The notes under the pieces: model-generated
Told to the model about the DNA's origin: nothing
The model's input: only the letters and a program-made list of their open reading frames with translations
The model's database searches: none
Assembly (NCBI RefSeq): GCF_900188115.1
Contig: NZ_FZNW01000007.1
Location: forward strand, 1 to 64,000
DNA from: Haloechinothrix alba
Lineage (GTDB): Bacteria; Actinomycetota; Actinomycetes; Mycobacteriales; Pseudonocardiaceae
DNA: 64,000 bases
Direction: 5' to 3'
Shown here: positions 49,332 through 58,856 of the stretch, in pieces
Position numbering within the stretch: position 1 is the first letter of the stretch
How the letters are laid out: each line of letters starts with the position of its first letter
Made by a program: the position numbers and the translations under genes

Positions 49332-49405
49332 CAGGACACAGTTTGGCGATTGTGTAAACCCGGTCTCGTCGTGCACGGTCCGGGAGTCCGTGAGGAGGCT
49401 GTGTC

Positions 49406-50650
49406 ATGACGTCGGCGACCGCGGATCACGGCACGGGAGAGACGGCGGCGTGGCGGGACGGGAAGCGCTACGCGTGGTTGCTCGGGCTCGTCGTGCCCGC
49501 GATCCCGTTCCTGGCCTGGGGGCTGGTGTCGGCGACGGGTCTCGGCGCGTTCTGGTGGTTGGGCCCGGTCATCGTGTTCGTGCTCATCCCGCTGATCGAC
49601 GTCGCCGTCGGAACCGACGCGGAGAACCCGCCGGACGAGCTGATCGAATGGCTCGAGCAGGACCGGTACTACCGCTGGGTGACGTACCTGTACCTGCCGA
49701 TCCAGTACGCGGGGCTGGTGCTGGCCTGCTGGTTGTGGACCACGTACCCGATGACGCTCGTCGACAGGGTCGGCCTGGCGGTATCCGTCGGCGTCGTCGC
49801 GGGTATCGGTATCAACACCGCGCACGAGCTGGGCCACAAGAAGGAGAAGCACGAGCGGTGGCTGTCCAGGGTCGCGCTGGCGCAGTCCTGCTACGGGCAC
49901 TTTTTCATCGAGCACAACCGCGGGCACCACGTCCGCGTCGCGACCCCGGAGGACCCGGCGAGCTCGCGGTTCGGCGAGACGTTCTGGGGGTTCCTGCCGC
50001 GTAGCGTGGTCGGCAGCCTGACATCGGCGTGGTCGCTGGAGAAGGCCCGGCTCGCGCGGCAGAACAAGAGCCCGTGGACGCTGCGCAACGACGTCCTCAA
50101 CGCCTGGGCGATGTCGGGTGTGCTGTTCGCCGGGCTGACCGTGGCCTTCGGCCCGGCCGTGCTGCCGTACCTGGCCGTCCAGGCGGTGTTCGGGTTCTCG
50201 CTGCTCGAGGTGGTCAACTACCTGGAGCACTACGGCCTGCTGCGGCAGAAGACCGACAGCGGCCGCTACGAACGCGCGGCGCCGCGGCACAGCTGGAACA
50301 GCAACAACGTCGCCACCAACGTGTTCCTCTACCACCTGCAGCGGCACAGCGACCACCACGCCAACCCGACGCGCCGGTACCAGGCCCTGCGGGACTTCGA
50401 GCAGGCTCCGCAGCTGCCGGCAGGCTACGCGTCGATGATCGTCTGTGCCTGGATCCCTCCATTGTGGCGGAAGGTGATGGACAGGCGGGTCCTCGCGCAC
50501 TACGACGGCGACGTCACCCTGGCCAATATCGACCCGCGCAACCGGGGCAAGGTGCTGGCCAGGCACGGCGGCGTGACCGAGGCGCCAGCCGCGAGCTCGG
50601 CGGGCTCGGCGGGCTCGGCAGGCTCGGCCGTCGAGGGGGGTGCGCGATGA
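49406..50650 (+). CDS. alkB: alkane 1-monooxygenase
   Basis: This 414-residue membrane di-iron hydroxylase oxidises terminal methyl groups of n-alkanes using O2 and electrons from rubredoxin. The histidine boxes are HELGHKKEKH (140-149), EHNRGHHVRVATPEDP (about 169-184) and LQRHSDHHANP, with the AlkB-specific NYLEHYGL motif. Hydrophobic segments (LLGLVVPAIPFLAWGL, YAGLVLACWLW and others) give six membrane helices. The C-terminus has an Ala/Gly/Ser repeat (AGSAGSAGSA). Its stop overlaps the first rubredoxin start. Confidence 0.96.
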   Translation: MTSATADHGTGETAAWRDGKRYAWLLGLVVPAIPFLAWGLVSATGLGAFWWLGPVIVFVLIPLIDVAVGTDAENPPDELIEWLEQDRYYRWVTYLYLPIQYAGLVLACWLWTTYPMTLVDRVGLAVSVGVVAGIGINTAHELGHKKEKHERWLSRVALAQSCYGHFFIEHNRGHHVRVATPEDPASSRFGETFWGFLPRSVVGSLTSAWSLEKARLARQNKSPWTLRNDVLNAWAMSGVLFAGLTVAFGPAVLPYLAVQAVFGFSLLEVVNYLEHYGLLRQKTDSGRYERAAPRHSWNSNNVATNVFLYHLQRHSDHHANPTRRYQALRDFEQAPQLPAGYASMIVCAWIPPLWRKVMDRRVLAHYDGDVTLANIDPRNRGKVLARHGGVTEAPAASSAGSAGSAGSAVEGGAR

Positions 50651-50811
50651 GCGCCTACCGGTGCCCCGTGTGCGACTACACCTATGACGAGCGGACCGGA
50701 GACGCGCGCGAAGGCTTTCCCGCAGGCACCGCATGGGCCGAGGTGCCCGACGACTGGTGCTGCCCGGACTGCGGGGTGCGGGAGAAGGTGGATTTCGAGC
50801 CGGCCGGGTAG
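50647..50811 (+). CDS. rubredoxin 1
   Basis: This 54-residue iron protein has the two Cys pairs [10 protein letters not shown] and CCPDCGVRE, binding one Fe(Cys)4 and carrying electrons to AlkB. ATG 50647 overlaps the alkB stop (ATGA). It differs from the second rubredoxin around the first Cys pair and after the second, so the two are probably not redundant. Confidence 0.95.
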   Translation: MSAYRCPVCDYTYDERTGDAREGFPAGTAWAEVPDDWCCPDCGVREKVDFEPAG

Positions 50812-50854
50812 CCGTGACGCAGGCACGGACCGCGGAACAGGGAAGGAGGATGTC

Positions 50855-51028
50855 ATGAAGATCTACCGTTGCGAGGTGTGCGGGTTCGAGTACGACGAGT
50901 CACAGGGCTGGCCCGATGAGGGGATCGCGCCGGGCACGAAATGGGAGGACATTCCCGAGGACTGGTGCTGCCCGGACTGCGGTGCCGCCAAGGCCGACTT
51001 CGTGATGGTCGAGGTGAGTCCGGCATGA
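50855..51028 (+). CDS. rubredoxin 2
   Basis: This 57-residue rubredoxin has [18 protein letters not shown] and [13 protein letters not shown], the CxxCG form typical of AlkG2-type rubredoxins that can pass electrons to AlkB. GGAAGGAGGA precedes ATG 50855, and its stop overlaps the reductase start. It is part of the same transcript as alkB. Confidence 0.95.
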   Translation: MKIYRCEVCGFEYDESQGWPDEGIAPGTKWEDIPEDWCCPDCGAAKADFVMVEVSPA

Positions 51029-52287
51029 CCGCTGCCAGCGGTGTCGACGCGGCGAGCACGATCGCCGTCGTCGGCACGGGCGTCGCTGGGACAACGGCGG
51101 CGCTGACCCTGCGCAACGCGGGCTTCACAGGCCGGGTGGTGCTGATCGGCGACGAGCCGGACGAGCCCTACCGCCGCCCACCGCTGTCGAAGGACGTCCT
51201 GCGGGGCACGATGTCACCGGGGCGGACCCGGCTGCGTGCGCCGGACACGTGGAGCCAGCACAGCATCGAGCTGCGCACCGACACCCGGGTGTCCGGAGTA
51301 GACGCCGAGGCGCGGCGGATCATCTTCGCCGACGGCACGGGCCTGGACTTCGACCGGATCCTGCTGGCCACCGGCGGCCTGCCCAAGGTGCTCCCGCAGG
51401 CGCGCGGGGTCGGCGGCGTGTACACGCTGCGCACGCTGGCCGACGTGTCCGCACTGCACGGCGTGCTGGCGGCGGGGAGCAGGCTGCTGGTCATCGGCGC
51501 CGGTCTGATCGGATCCGAGGTCGCGGCGACCGCCCGCGACATGGACTGCGCGGTGACCGTGCTCGAGGCACAGCCCGCGCCGCTGTCCCGTGTGCTCCCC
51601 CGGGAGATCACCCGGGTGTACGAGGAGCTGCACAGGGCGTCCGGAGTGGACCTGCACACCGGCGTCGACGTCCGCGAGCTGATTCATGAGGGGGATCAGC
51701 TCGCGGCGACCGACGCCGGCGGCCGGGTCCACTCCGCCGACGCCGCCGTCGTCGCCGTCGGCCTGGATCCCCGCACCGAGCTCGCCGAGCACGCGGGTAT
51801 CGCCACCGGTGACGGCATCATCGTCGACGAGCACTTCGCGACCTCGGCACCCGGCGTGTACGCCGCCGGGGACGTCGCGAACCACCCCAACCACGTCCTC
51901 GGTGGACGGCAACGCGTCGAGCACTGGCTCAACGCTCAGGAGCAGGGCGCCGCAGCGGCGCGGGCCATGCTCGGTGACCGCACCCCGTACTCCTGCGTAC
52001 CGTGGAGCTGGTCCGACCAGCACGGCGTCACGATGCACGTGTGCGGCTGGCCCGAGGCAGCCGAGGACCTCACGGTCCGGGGCGAGCCCGGCGCGCGGGA
52101 CTTCACGGCGATCGCCCGCAGGCACGGCCGGGTGGTCGGTGCGGTCGGGATGAACCGGCCCGCCGAGCTGCGCGCGTTGCGCAAGGTGGTCTCCGCCGCA
52201 CCGCACGCCGAGCAGGCGGTTCTGGCCGACCCGGCCACGGAGCTGGCCTCACTCGCCTCGCTCGAGGTCGCGGGCACCTCGAGCTGA
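51025..52287 (+). CDS. rubredoxin reductase (NAD(P)H-dependent FAD protein)
   Basis: This 420-residue enzyme reduces rubredoxin. The FAD motif [18 protein letters not shown] lies near 12-29, with [14 protein letters not shown]. The NAD(P) motif [17 protein letters not shown] lies near 152-168, and the second FAD site GVYAAGDVA near 275. A reductase C-terminal domain follows. ATG 51025 overlaps the rubredoxin 2 stop. The operon alkB-rub1-rub2-rubred-tetR is the standard actinobacterial layout. Confidence 0.94.
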   Translation: MTAASGVDAASTIAVVGTGVAGTTAALTLRNAGFTGRVVLIGDEPDEPYRRPPLSKDVLRGTMSPGRTRLRAPDTWSQHSIELRTDTRVSGVDAEARRIIFADGTGLDFDRILLATGGLPKVLPQARGVGGVYTLRTLADVSALHGVLAAGSRLLVIGAGLIGSEVAATARDMDCAVTVLEAQPAPLSRVLPREITRVYEELHRASGVDLHTGVDVRELIHEGDQLAATDAGGRVHSADAAVVAVGLDPRTELAEHAGIATGDGIIVDEHFATSAPGVYAAGDVANHPNHVLGGRQRVEHWLNAQEQGAAAARAMLGDRTPYSCVPWSWSDQHGVTMHVCGWPEAAEDLTVRGEPGARDFTAIARRHGRVVGAVGMNRPAELRALRKVVSAAPHAEQAVLADPATELASLASLEVAGTSS

Positions 52288-52315
52288 CGTGCCCGCGACC
52301 GGCAAGGAGATCATC

Positions 52316-52981
52316 GTGTCACCGTCGACGACGCGGGGTGCCGACGGCGCCCCCCTACCGGCAACGCGCGGAGGCGGGCGCCGCGCTCGCTACGCCGAGG
52401 CGACTCGCGCACTGTTGCAGGAGACGCTGTTCGACGCGGCGAGCGCGCTGCTCAGCGAACACCCCTGGTCGGCCGTCCGGATGGTCGATATCGCGCGGGC
52501 TGCAGGCGTGAGCAGGCAGACCCTGTACAACGAGTTCGGATCCCGGCAGTCCTTCGCCCAGGCCTACATCATCCACGAGGCCGAGAAGTTCCTCGCCGCC
52601 GTCCGGGACGCCATCCACACCCACCGCGACCGGCCCCGTGCCGCGGTCTCGGCTGCCGTGGAGGTGTTCCTGACGGCCGCGGCTTCCGAGCCCCTGATCG
52701 CGGCGATCGTCGCCGGCGACGAGAGCGACGGGCTGCTGCCGCTGGTCACCAACCAGGCAGGCCCTGTGCTGTCGTTCGCCACAGACAACGTGACCGCGTA
52801 CCTCGCAACGATCTGGCCGGGCGTGGCCTCGCGGTCGCTGCGCCAGGTCGCCGAGCAGCTGGTACGGCTGGCCATCAGCCACGCCGCGTCACCGACGGCG
52901 GCTCCCGCCGAGGTCGGGGCCACGCTCGCCGAGGTGCTCGGGCCGCACCTCGACGAGCTGGTGACCGGGTCGGAGCAGTAG
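52316..52981 (+). CDS. TetR-family regulator of the alkane operon (AlkX-like)
   Basis: This 221-residue protein starts at GTG 52316, chosen because AAGGAG is 6 nt upstream; GTG 52289 is an alternative. The HTH (about 35-75) reads LLSEHPWSAVRMVDIARAAG, VSRQTLYNEFGSRQSF. Its place as last gene of the alkB-rubredoxin operon and its type match AlkX/AlkU regulators, which repress alkB and respond to fatty-acid products in related genera. It is paralogous to the TetR at 46122. Confidence 0.88.
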   Translation: MSPSTTRGADGAPLPATRGGGRRARYAEATRALLQETLFDAASALLSEHPWSAVRMVDIARAAGVSRQTLYNEFGSRQSFAQAYIIHEAEKFLAAVRDAIHTHRDRPRAAVSAAVEVFLTAAASEPLIAAIVAGDESDGLLPLVTNQAGPVLSFATDNVTAYLATIWPGVASRSLRQVAEQLVRLAISHAASPTAAPAEVGATLAEVLGPHLDELVTGSEQ

Positions 52982-53002
52982 CCCCGCGCGGTCACGACCG
53001 CA

Positions 53003-56000
53003 TCAAGAGTCCCCGGCCTCCAGGTCACCTTCCAGCTCGAGGTAGATCTCCCGCATCCTCGCAAGCAGCTCCGGGTCCGGCTCGGACCACAGCTCACGGT
53101 CGGCGGCCTCGGTCAACCGTTCCACGATGCCGCGCAGGGCCCACGGATTGGACGTGCGGAGGAACTCCTGGTTCTCCGCGTCGACGACGTAGGTCTCGGC
53201 GAGCTTCTCGTACATCCAGTCGTCGACCACCCCGGAGGTGGCGTCGAAACCGAACAGGTAGTCCACGGTGGCGGCGAGCTCGAACGCTCCCTTGTAACCG
53301 TGCTTGCGCATCGCAGCCAGCCAGCGCGGGTTGACCACGCGGGAGCGGAACACCCGCGCCGTCTCCTCCCCGAGGGTGCGGGTGCGTACCGCGTCCGGGG
53401 TGGTGCTGTCGCCGATGTAGGAGGCGGGCGAGGCGCCGCTGAGCGCCCGGACCGTCGCGATCATCCCGCCGTGGTACTGGAAGTAGTCGTCCGAGTCGGC
53501 GATGTCGTGCTCGCGGGTGTCGGTGTTCTTCGCCGCGATCTGGATGCGCCGGTAGGTGGACTCCATGTCCTGCCTGGCCGGTATCCCGTCGAGGTCCCTG
53601 CCGTAGGCGAAGCCGCCCCACACGGCGTAGACCTCGGCGAGGTCGGCGTCGTCGCGCCAGTTGCCCGAGTCCATCAGGGGAAGTAGGCCAGCGCCGTAGG
53701 TTCCGGGTTTCGAGCCGAACACGCGGGTGGTCGCGCGCCGCTCGTCGCCGTGCTCGGCGAGGTCCTCGCGCACGTGCGCGAGGACGAAGTTCTCCTCCTC
53801 CGGCTCGTCCAGCTCCGCGACCGCGCGGACCGCGTCGTCGAGCATCTCCACCACGTGCGGGAAGGCGTCCCGGAAGAACCCGGAGATCCGCACGGTCACG
53901 TCGACCCGCGGGCGCCCCAGCTCCTCGAGCGGGATGACCTCGATCCCGCTCACCCGGCGCGAGGCCTCGTCCCAGACCGGCGTGACACCGAGCAGCGCCA
54001 GCACCTCGGCTGCGTCGTCGCCGGCCGTGCGCATCGCCGAGGTTCCCCATACCGACAGGCCGACCGAGCGGGGCCAGTCGCCGGTGTCCTCGCGGTAGCG
54101 CTGCAGCAGCGACTCCGCGAGCGACTGACCGGTCTGGTAGGCGAGCCTGCTGGGAATCGCCTTGGGGTCGACGGTGTAGAAGTTGCGCCCGGTCGGCAGG
54201 ACGTTCACCAGCCCGCGCAGCGGGGACCCGCTCGGACCGGCCGGGATGTACCCGCCGTCGAGGGCGTGCACCACCGAGCGCATCTCGCCGGTCGTCTCCG
54301 CGAGCCGGGGGACGACCTGGGTCGCAGCGAAGTCGAGCACGCCCGCCACGTCCTCGTTCGGGTCGCCGAGTACCTCCCGGCATACCTCGGGCACGGCCGC
54401 CCGCGTCCAGTCACGCTGTTCCATCGCCGCGACGAGCTGGTGTGCGGTCGACTCGATCGCGTCCACCTCGCTGCTCGCGGTGTCCGAGTTCTCCTTCAGG
54501 CCAAGCGCCGTGCGCAGGCCGGAGACTGCGTTGGCCTGCCCACCCCACATCTGCTGCGCGCGCAGCATGGCCAGCACGAGGTTGACGCGCTCCTCGCCCT
54601 CAGGGGCCTTGCCGAGCACGTGCAGGCCGTCGCGGATCTGGGCGTCCTTGACCTCGCAGAGCCAGCCGTCCACATGCAGCAGGAAGTCGTCGAACTCGGC
54701 GTCGTGCGGCCGTTCCGCGATGCCGAGGTCGTGGTCGAGCTTGGCGGCCTGGATCAGCGTCCAGATCTGCGCGCGGATCGCGGGCAGCTTCGCGGGGTCC
54801 ATCGCGGAGATGTTGGCGTACTCGTCGAGCAGCTGCTCCAGCCGTGCAATGTCGCCGTAGCTTTCCGCGCGCGCCATCGGGGGGATCAGATGGTCGACGA
54901 TGGTCGCGTGCGCCCGCCGCTTGGCCTGCGCGCCCTCACCGGGGTCGTTGATCAGGAACGGGTAGATCATCGGCACGCTGCCCAGCACGGCGTCCGGGGC
55001 GCAGGAGGCCGACAGGGCCGCGTTCTTGCCCGGCAGCCACTCCAGAGAGCCGTGCTTGCCAAGGTGCACCACGGCGTGCGCACCGAACCCGCCGTCGTCC
55101 TCCGCGGCCTCCAGCCAGCGGTAGGCGGCGAGGTAGTGGTGGCTGGGCGGCAGGTCGGGGTCGTGGTAGATCGCGATCGGGTTCTCCCCGAACCCGCGCG
55201 GCGGCTGGATCATGATCAGCACGTTGCCCGCCCGCAACGAGGCGAGCACGATGTCGCCCTCGGGGTTGTGGGTGCGGTCGATGAACTGCTCCCCGGGCGG
55301 CGGTCCCCAGTGCTCCTCGATCTGGCCGCGCAGGTCCTCGGGCAGGGTCTGGAACCATTCGCGGTAACGCGCGGCGGGCACCCGCACCGGGTTGCCGGCG
55401 AGCTGCTCCTCGGACAGCCACTCGGGGTCCTGCCCGCCCGCGGCGATGAGCGCGTGGATGAAGGCGTCACCCTCGGACCGGTCGGTGGGCTCCGCACCGT
55501 CCGGGGCCGTCTCCACCCCGGGGATGCCGTCGCCGAGGTCGTAGCCGTTCGCCCGCAGCGTGCGCAGCAGCTCCACGGCGCTGGCAGGGGTGTCCAGGCC
55601 GACGGCGTTGCCGACCCTGGAGTGCTTGGTGGGGTAGGCCGACAGGACCAGCGCGATCTTGCGCTGCTCCGGTGGCGTGTGCCGCAGCCGTGCGTGCGCG
55701 ACGGCGATGCCGGCAACGCGTCCCGCCCGCTCGGCGTCCGGCACGTAGCGGGGCAGCCCGTCCTCGTCGGTCTCTTTGAAGGAGAACGGCACCGTGATGA
55801 TCCGGCCGTCGAACTCGGGCACGGCGACCTGCGACGCCGCGTCCAGCGGGGACACGCCCTCGTCGTTGTCCCACCAGGTGTCCCGGTCGCTGGTCAGGCA
55901 CAGCGCCTGGAGCGTGGGGATGTCGAGCTCGGCCAGTTCGGCGACATCCCAGGCCTCGTCGTCGCCACCCGCGCTGACCGCCGAGGGCCGTGATCCCCCG

Positions 56001-56641
56001 GCTGCGAGCACGGTGACCAGCAGCGCGTCCGCCTTGCGCAGCTGATCGATCATCTCCGGCTCGCGAGAGCGCAGGGTCGCGCAGTAGATCGGCATCGCCT
56101 GGCCGCCGGCGTCCTCGATCGCGCGGGACAGGGTCTCGACGAACGAGGTGTTGCCCGCGAAGTGGTGTGCCCGGTAGTAGAGGATCGCCACGACCGGACC
56201 GCTTGTGGTGCGTGGCTGACGGTCCAGCACCCCCCAGGCGGGCTGCTCGGCAGGCGGGTCGAAGCCGTCCCCGGTGAGCAACAGCGTGTCGGACAGGAAG
56301 CGGTGCAGCTGGGTGAGGTTTTCCGGGCCACCGTGCGCCAGGTAGGTGTGCGCCTCGCGGGCGATGCCGCCCGGCACGGTGGACAGCGCCATCAGCTCCG
56401 CGTTGGGGGCCTGCTCACCGCCGAGGACCACGACGTGCGCGCCGCTGGAGCGAACGATGTCCAGCCCTTCCTTCCAGTCGCGCTCGTCGCCGAGGATGCG
56501 CACGACGACGATCAGCGCGCCCTCCAGCATCGCGGGCAACTCGTCGAGCTCGATGCGGGCGGGGTTACCGAGGCGGTAGCCCATGTCGCTGGCACGGGCA
56601 CTGAGCAGGTCGGTGTCCGAGGTGGACAGCAGAAGGATCAC
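53003..56641 (-). CDS. cobN: cobaltochelatase subunit CobN
   Basis: This 1212-residue large subunit inserts cobalt into hydrogenobyrinate a,c-diamide. It starts at GTG 56641 with GAGAGGAG upstream; the open frame to 56881 runs through the riboswitch. Family motifs are KHGSLEWLPGKNAALS, PRGFGENPIA, FYTVDPKAIPSRLAYQTG, YQYHGG-type FQYHGGMIATVRALSG and GYKGAFELAATVDYLFGFDA. Length is usual. It is controlled by the cobalamin riboswitch upstream. The partner ATPase subunits are not in the window. Confidence 0.96.
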   Translation of the reverse strand: MILLLSTSDTDLLSARASDMGYRLGNPARIELDELPAMLEGALIVVVRILGDERDWKEGLDIVRSSGAHVVVLGGEQAPNAELMALSTVPGGIAREAHTYLAHGGPENLTQLHRFLSDTLLLTGDGFDPPAEQPAWGVLDRQPRTTSGPVVAILYYRAHHFAGNTSFVETLSRAIEDAGGQAMPIYCATLRSREPEMIDQLRKADALLVTVLAAGGSRPSAVSAGGDDEAWDVAELAELDIPTLQALCLTSDRDTWWDNDEGVSPLDAASQVAVPEFDGRIITVPFSFKETDEDGLPRYVPDAERAGRVAGIAVAHARLRHTPPEQRKIALVLSAYPTKHSRVGNAVGLDTPASAVELLRTLRANGYDLGDGIPGVETAPDGAEPTDRSEGDAFIHALIAAGGQDPEWLSEEQLAGNPVRVPAARYREWFQTLPEDLRGQIEEHWGPPPGEQFIDRTHNPEGDIVLASLRAGNVLIMIQPPRGFGENPIAIYHDPDLPPSHHYLAAYRWLEAAEDDGGFGAHAVVHLGKHGSLEWLPGKNAALSASCAPDAVLGSVPMIYPFLINDPGEGAQAKRRAHATIVDHLIPPMARAESYGDIARLEQLLDEYANISAMDPAKLPAIRAQIWTLIQAAKLDHDLGIAERPHDAEFDDFLLHVDGWLCEVKDAQIRDGLHVLGKAPEGEERVNLVLAMLRAQQMWGGQANAVSGLRTALGLKENSDTASSEVDAIESTAHQLVAAMEQRDWTRAAVPEVCREVLGDPNEDVAGVLDFAATQVVPRLAETTGEMRSVVHALDGGYIPAGPSGSPLRGLVNVLPTGRNFYTVDPKAIPSRLAYQTGQSLAESLLQRYREDTGDWPRSVGLSVWGTSAMRTAGDDAAEVLALLGVTPVWDEASRRVSGIEVIPLEELGRPRVDVTVRISGFFRDAFPHVVEMLDDAVRAVAELDEPEEENFVLAHVREDLAEHGDERRATTRVFGSKPGTYGAGLLPLMDSGNWRDDADLAEVYAVWGGFAYGRDLDGIPARQDMESTYRRIQIAAKNTDTREHDIADSDDYFQYHGGMIATVRALSGASPASYIGDSTTPDAVRTRTLGEETARVFRSRVVNPRWLAAMRKHGYKGAFELAATVDYLFGFDATSGVVDDWMYEKLAETYVVDAENQEFLRTSNPWALRGIVERLTEAADRELWSEPDPELLARMREIYLELEGDLEAGDS

Positions 56642-56727
56642 TGTGGTCTCGACTCCTCTCGGGGTGTCCTCGCCCCGTTCGGTCTGGTCATCACTGGCTG
56701 GAGTGTCCTGGCTCGGAGGATCGCCGC

Positions 56728-56855
56728 TCGCCCCGGCCTTCCAGGCGCACGCGCCCGTGACCTTATACGGGGTTCGCTTCCCTCTCACAGTGGCGGGACC
56801 GCCCCGGATTCGCACCGGGTTCCTCCACGACCAGCGGCAGGCTGGCACCTCACTC
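56728..56855 (-). ncRNA. cobalamin riboswitch upstream of cobN
   Basis: Read on the minus strand the leader contains GGAACCCGGTGCGAATCC, GGGGCGGTCCCGCCACTGTG, GCGAACCCCGTA and the closing segment GCCTGGAAGGCCGGGGCGAG. These are the conserved blocks of AdoCbl-type riboswitches (P4-P6 core and the AAGGC/GGGG 3' part). It ends about 90 nt before the cobN GTG, so it likely represses cobN when cobalamin is abundant. End points are approximate. Confidence 0.88.
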
Positions 56856-56916
56856 TTGCCCGGCGCGGGTGCCCGCGTCAAGCTGGGGTGGCCAACGACA
56901 ACCTACAGTGGCAGGC

Positions 56917-58233
56917 ATGTCCGATCCTCACCAAGCGACTCCGGCAGGCTACCGCCGCGGTGCGCGCGCTGATGCCTGCCCGGGTGCGCTGACCACGCAC
57001 GAGGCGGCCGACGGGCAGCTCGCGCGGGTCAGGGTCCCCGGTGGTCGGCTCGGCGCGGGCCAGCTGCGCGAGCTCGCCGCGTGTGCCGAGGAGTTCGGTG
57101 ACGGTGTGCTGCATCTGACATCGCGCGGCAACGTGCAGCTGCGCGGGCTGGGTGCCGATGCCGGCCTCGCGGACCGGATCGCGGCGGCGGGTCTGCTGCC
57201 CTCGGCGAGCCACGAGCGGGTGCGCAACATCGTCGCCTCGCCGTTGAGCGGGTTGAGCGGGGGAGTGGCCGACGTGCGCCCGCTGGCCGGCGAGCTGGAC
57301 GAGGCGGTGTGCGCGCGCCCTGAACTGGCCTCACTTCCCGGGCGCTTCCTGTTCGGCCTGGACGACGGCAGGGCGGATGTGGCCGACGACCGGATCGATG
57401 CCTGCTGGTACGCGCTGGATGCCGGGACCGGGGCGCTGGTACTCGCAGGCCGGGACACCGGCCTGCGAGTACCAGCCGGGCAGGCCGCGGAGGCCCTCGT
57501 GGAGGCCGCCGCGGCATTCGGCCGCGTACGCGGCGACGCGTGGCAGGTGCGCGAGCTGGGCACGCGTGCCGACTGGATCGCGGTCGCGGTCGCGGCCCGG
57601 CTCGGTTCCGGGATCGGCTGCCCCCGGCAGACCCCGCGTGCGCTGCCGCGCTCGGCGGAGCCGCCGCTCGGCGCGACCCGACAGGACGACGGCGGGTGGC
57701 TGGTCGTGGCCGGGATCACGTTCGGTGCGCTCTCCGGTGCGCAGGCGCGCACGCTCGCCGGGCTCGCCGGGACGGTAACGCTCACGCCGTGGCGTTCGGT
57801 GGTCGTCGGCGATCTCGACGCCGACGCGGTGGACACGGTGACCGCGGGGCTCGACGCGGCCGGTTTCCTGCTCAGCCAGGGGGCGCCGGAGCACGCGGTC
57901 AGTGCGTGCATCGGCAGCCCGGGCTGCGCGAAGTCCCGCGCGGACGTGCGCGCCGACGTGAGTGAGGTCATGCGTACGGCAGGTGGGGCGCTTGCGGGCG
58001 CGGCGACGGCGGCACACTTCTCGGGGTGTGAGCGGCGCTGCGGGCGCCCGCGCGCCGAGCATGTGGACGTGCTCGCCGAGGACGGTGGCTACCGCGTCGA
58101 CGGGGACTGGGTTCCCGTCGAGCGGCTGGCCGAGGCGCTCGCACGCGCGACGGACGCAGGCGGCGAGGCTGCCGCCGACCACGGGCACCCCGCCCGACCG
58201 GGCAGGTCGCAGCAGGAAAGGACCGGGTCGTGA
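56917..58233 (+). CDS. cobG: precorrin-3B synthase (CobG-like)
   Basis: This 438-residue protein of the sulfite/nitrite-reductase ferredoxin-like fold makes precorrin-3B by ring contraction chemistry in the oxygen-using pathway. Its N-terminal half has [15 protein letters not shown], the siroheme-type substrate region. The 4Fe-4S ligands are in [12 protein letters not shown] and [13 protein letters not shown] 56917 fits the start of similarity. It is divergent from cobN, with the riboswitch between, and overlaps cobH (GTGA). Confidence 0.9.
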   Translation: MSDPHQATPAGYRRGARADACPGALTTHEAADGQLARVRVPGGRLGAGQLRELAACAEEFGDGVLHLTSRGNVQLRGLGADAGLADRIAAAGLLPSASHERVRNIVASPLSGLSGGVADVRPLAGELDEAVCARPELASLPGRFLFGLDDGRADVADDRIDACWYALDAGTGALVLAGRDTGLRVPAGQAAEALVEAAAAFGRVRGDAWQVRELGTRADWIAVAVAARLGSGIGCPRQTPRALPRSAEPPLGATRQDDGGWLVVAGITFGALSGAQARTLAGLAGTVTLTPWRSVVVGDLDADAVDTVTAGLDAAGFLLSQGAPEHAVSACIGSPGCAKSRADVRADVSEVMRTAGGALAGAATAAHFSGCERRCGRPRAEHVDVLAEDGGYRVDGDWVPVERLAEALARATDAGGEAAADHGHPARPGRSQQERTGS

Positions 58234-58856
58234 TCGACTACCTCCGCGACGGTTCGGAGATCTACCGTCGCTCGTTCGCCACGATCCGTGCCGAGGCCCA
58301 GCTCGACGGCTTGCCGCCCGACGTGGAGCGGGTCGCGGTGCGCATGATCCACGCCTGCGGGATGGTCGACCTGCCGGGTGACCTCGAGTACTCGGCGGAT
58401 GTGGTGGCGTCCGGTCACCGCGCGCTCGCCGGGGGCGCACCGGTACTCACCGACGCGAAGATGATCGCGGGTGGCGTCACAAGGAAGCGGCTGCCCGCGG
58501 ACAACGAGGTGCTGTGCACGCTGGCGGACCAGGCGGTTCCGGAGCTGGCCGAGCGGACGGCGAACACGCGAAGCGCGGCGGCGTTGGAGTTGTGGCGGGA
58601 GCGGCTGCCGGGCGCCGTGGTGGCGATCGGTAACGCGCCGACGGCGCTGTTCCGGCTGCTGGAGCTGCTGGACGAGGGGGTGGGCGCGCCTGCCGCGATC
58701 ATCGGCACCCCGGTCGGGTTCGTCGGTGCTGCCGAGTCGAAGGTCGAGCTGGCCAGGCGCGCTCCGGCACCGTACCTGGTGGTGCACGGGCGTAGGGGCG
58801 GCAGCGCGATGGCTGTCGCCGCCATCAACGCGATTGCGACGGAGGCGGAGTTGTGA
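58230..58856 (+). CDS. cobH: precorrin-8X methylmutase
   Basis: This 208-residue CobH/CbiC enzyme migrates the C11 methyl to C12 to give hydrogenobyrinate. Motifs are [23 protein letters not shown] with the active-site histidine, ILTD-type [12 protein letters not shown] and [18 protein letters not shown] 58230 overlaps the cobG stop and its own stop overlaps the next GTG. Confidence 0.95.
   Translation: MIDYLRDGSEIYRRSFATIRAEAQLDGLPPDVERVAVRMIHACGMVDLPGDLEYSADVVASGHRALAGGAPVLTDAKMIAGGVTRKRLPADNEVLCTLADQAVPELAERTANTRSAAALELWRERLPGAVVAIGNAPTALFRLLELLDEGVGAPAAIIGTPVGFVGAAESKVELARRAPAPYLVVHGRRGGSAMAVAAINAIATEAEL

Noticed and set aside
56642-56881. 80-residue N-terminal extension of CobN
   Set aside because: The extension is the translation of the cobalamin riboswitch; CobN similarity begins at GTG 56641.
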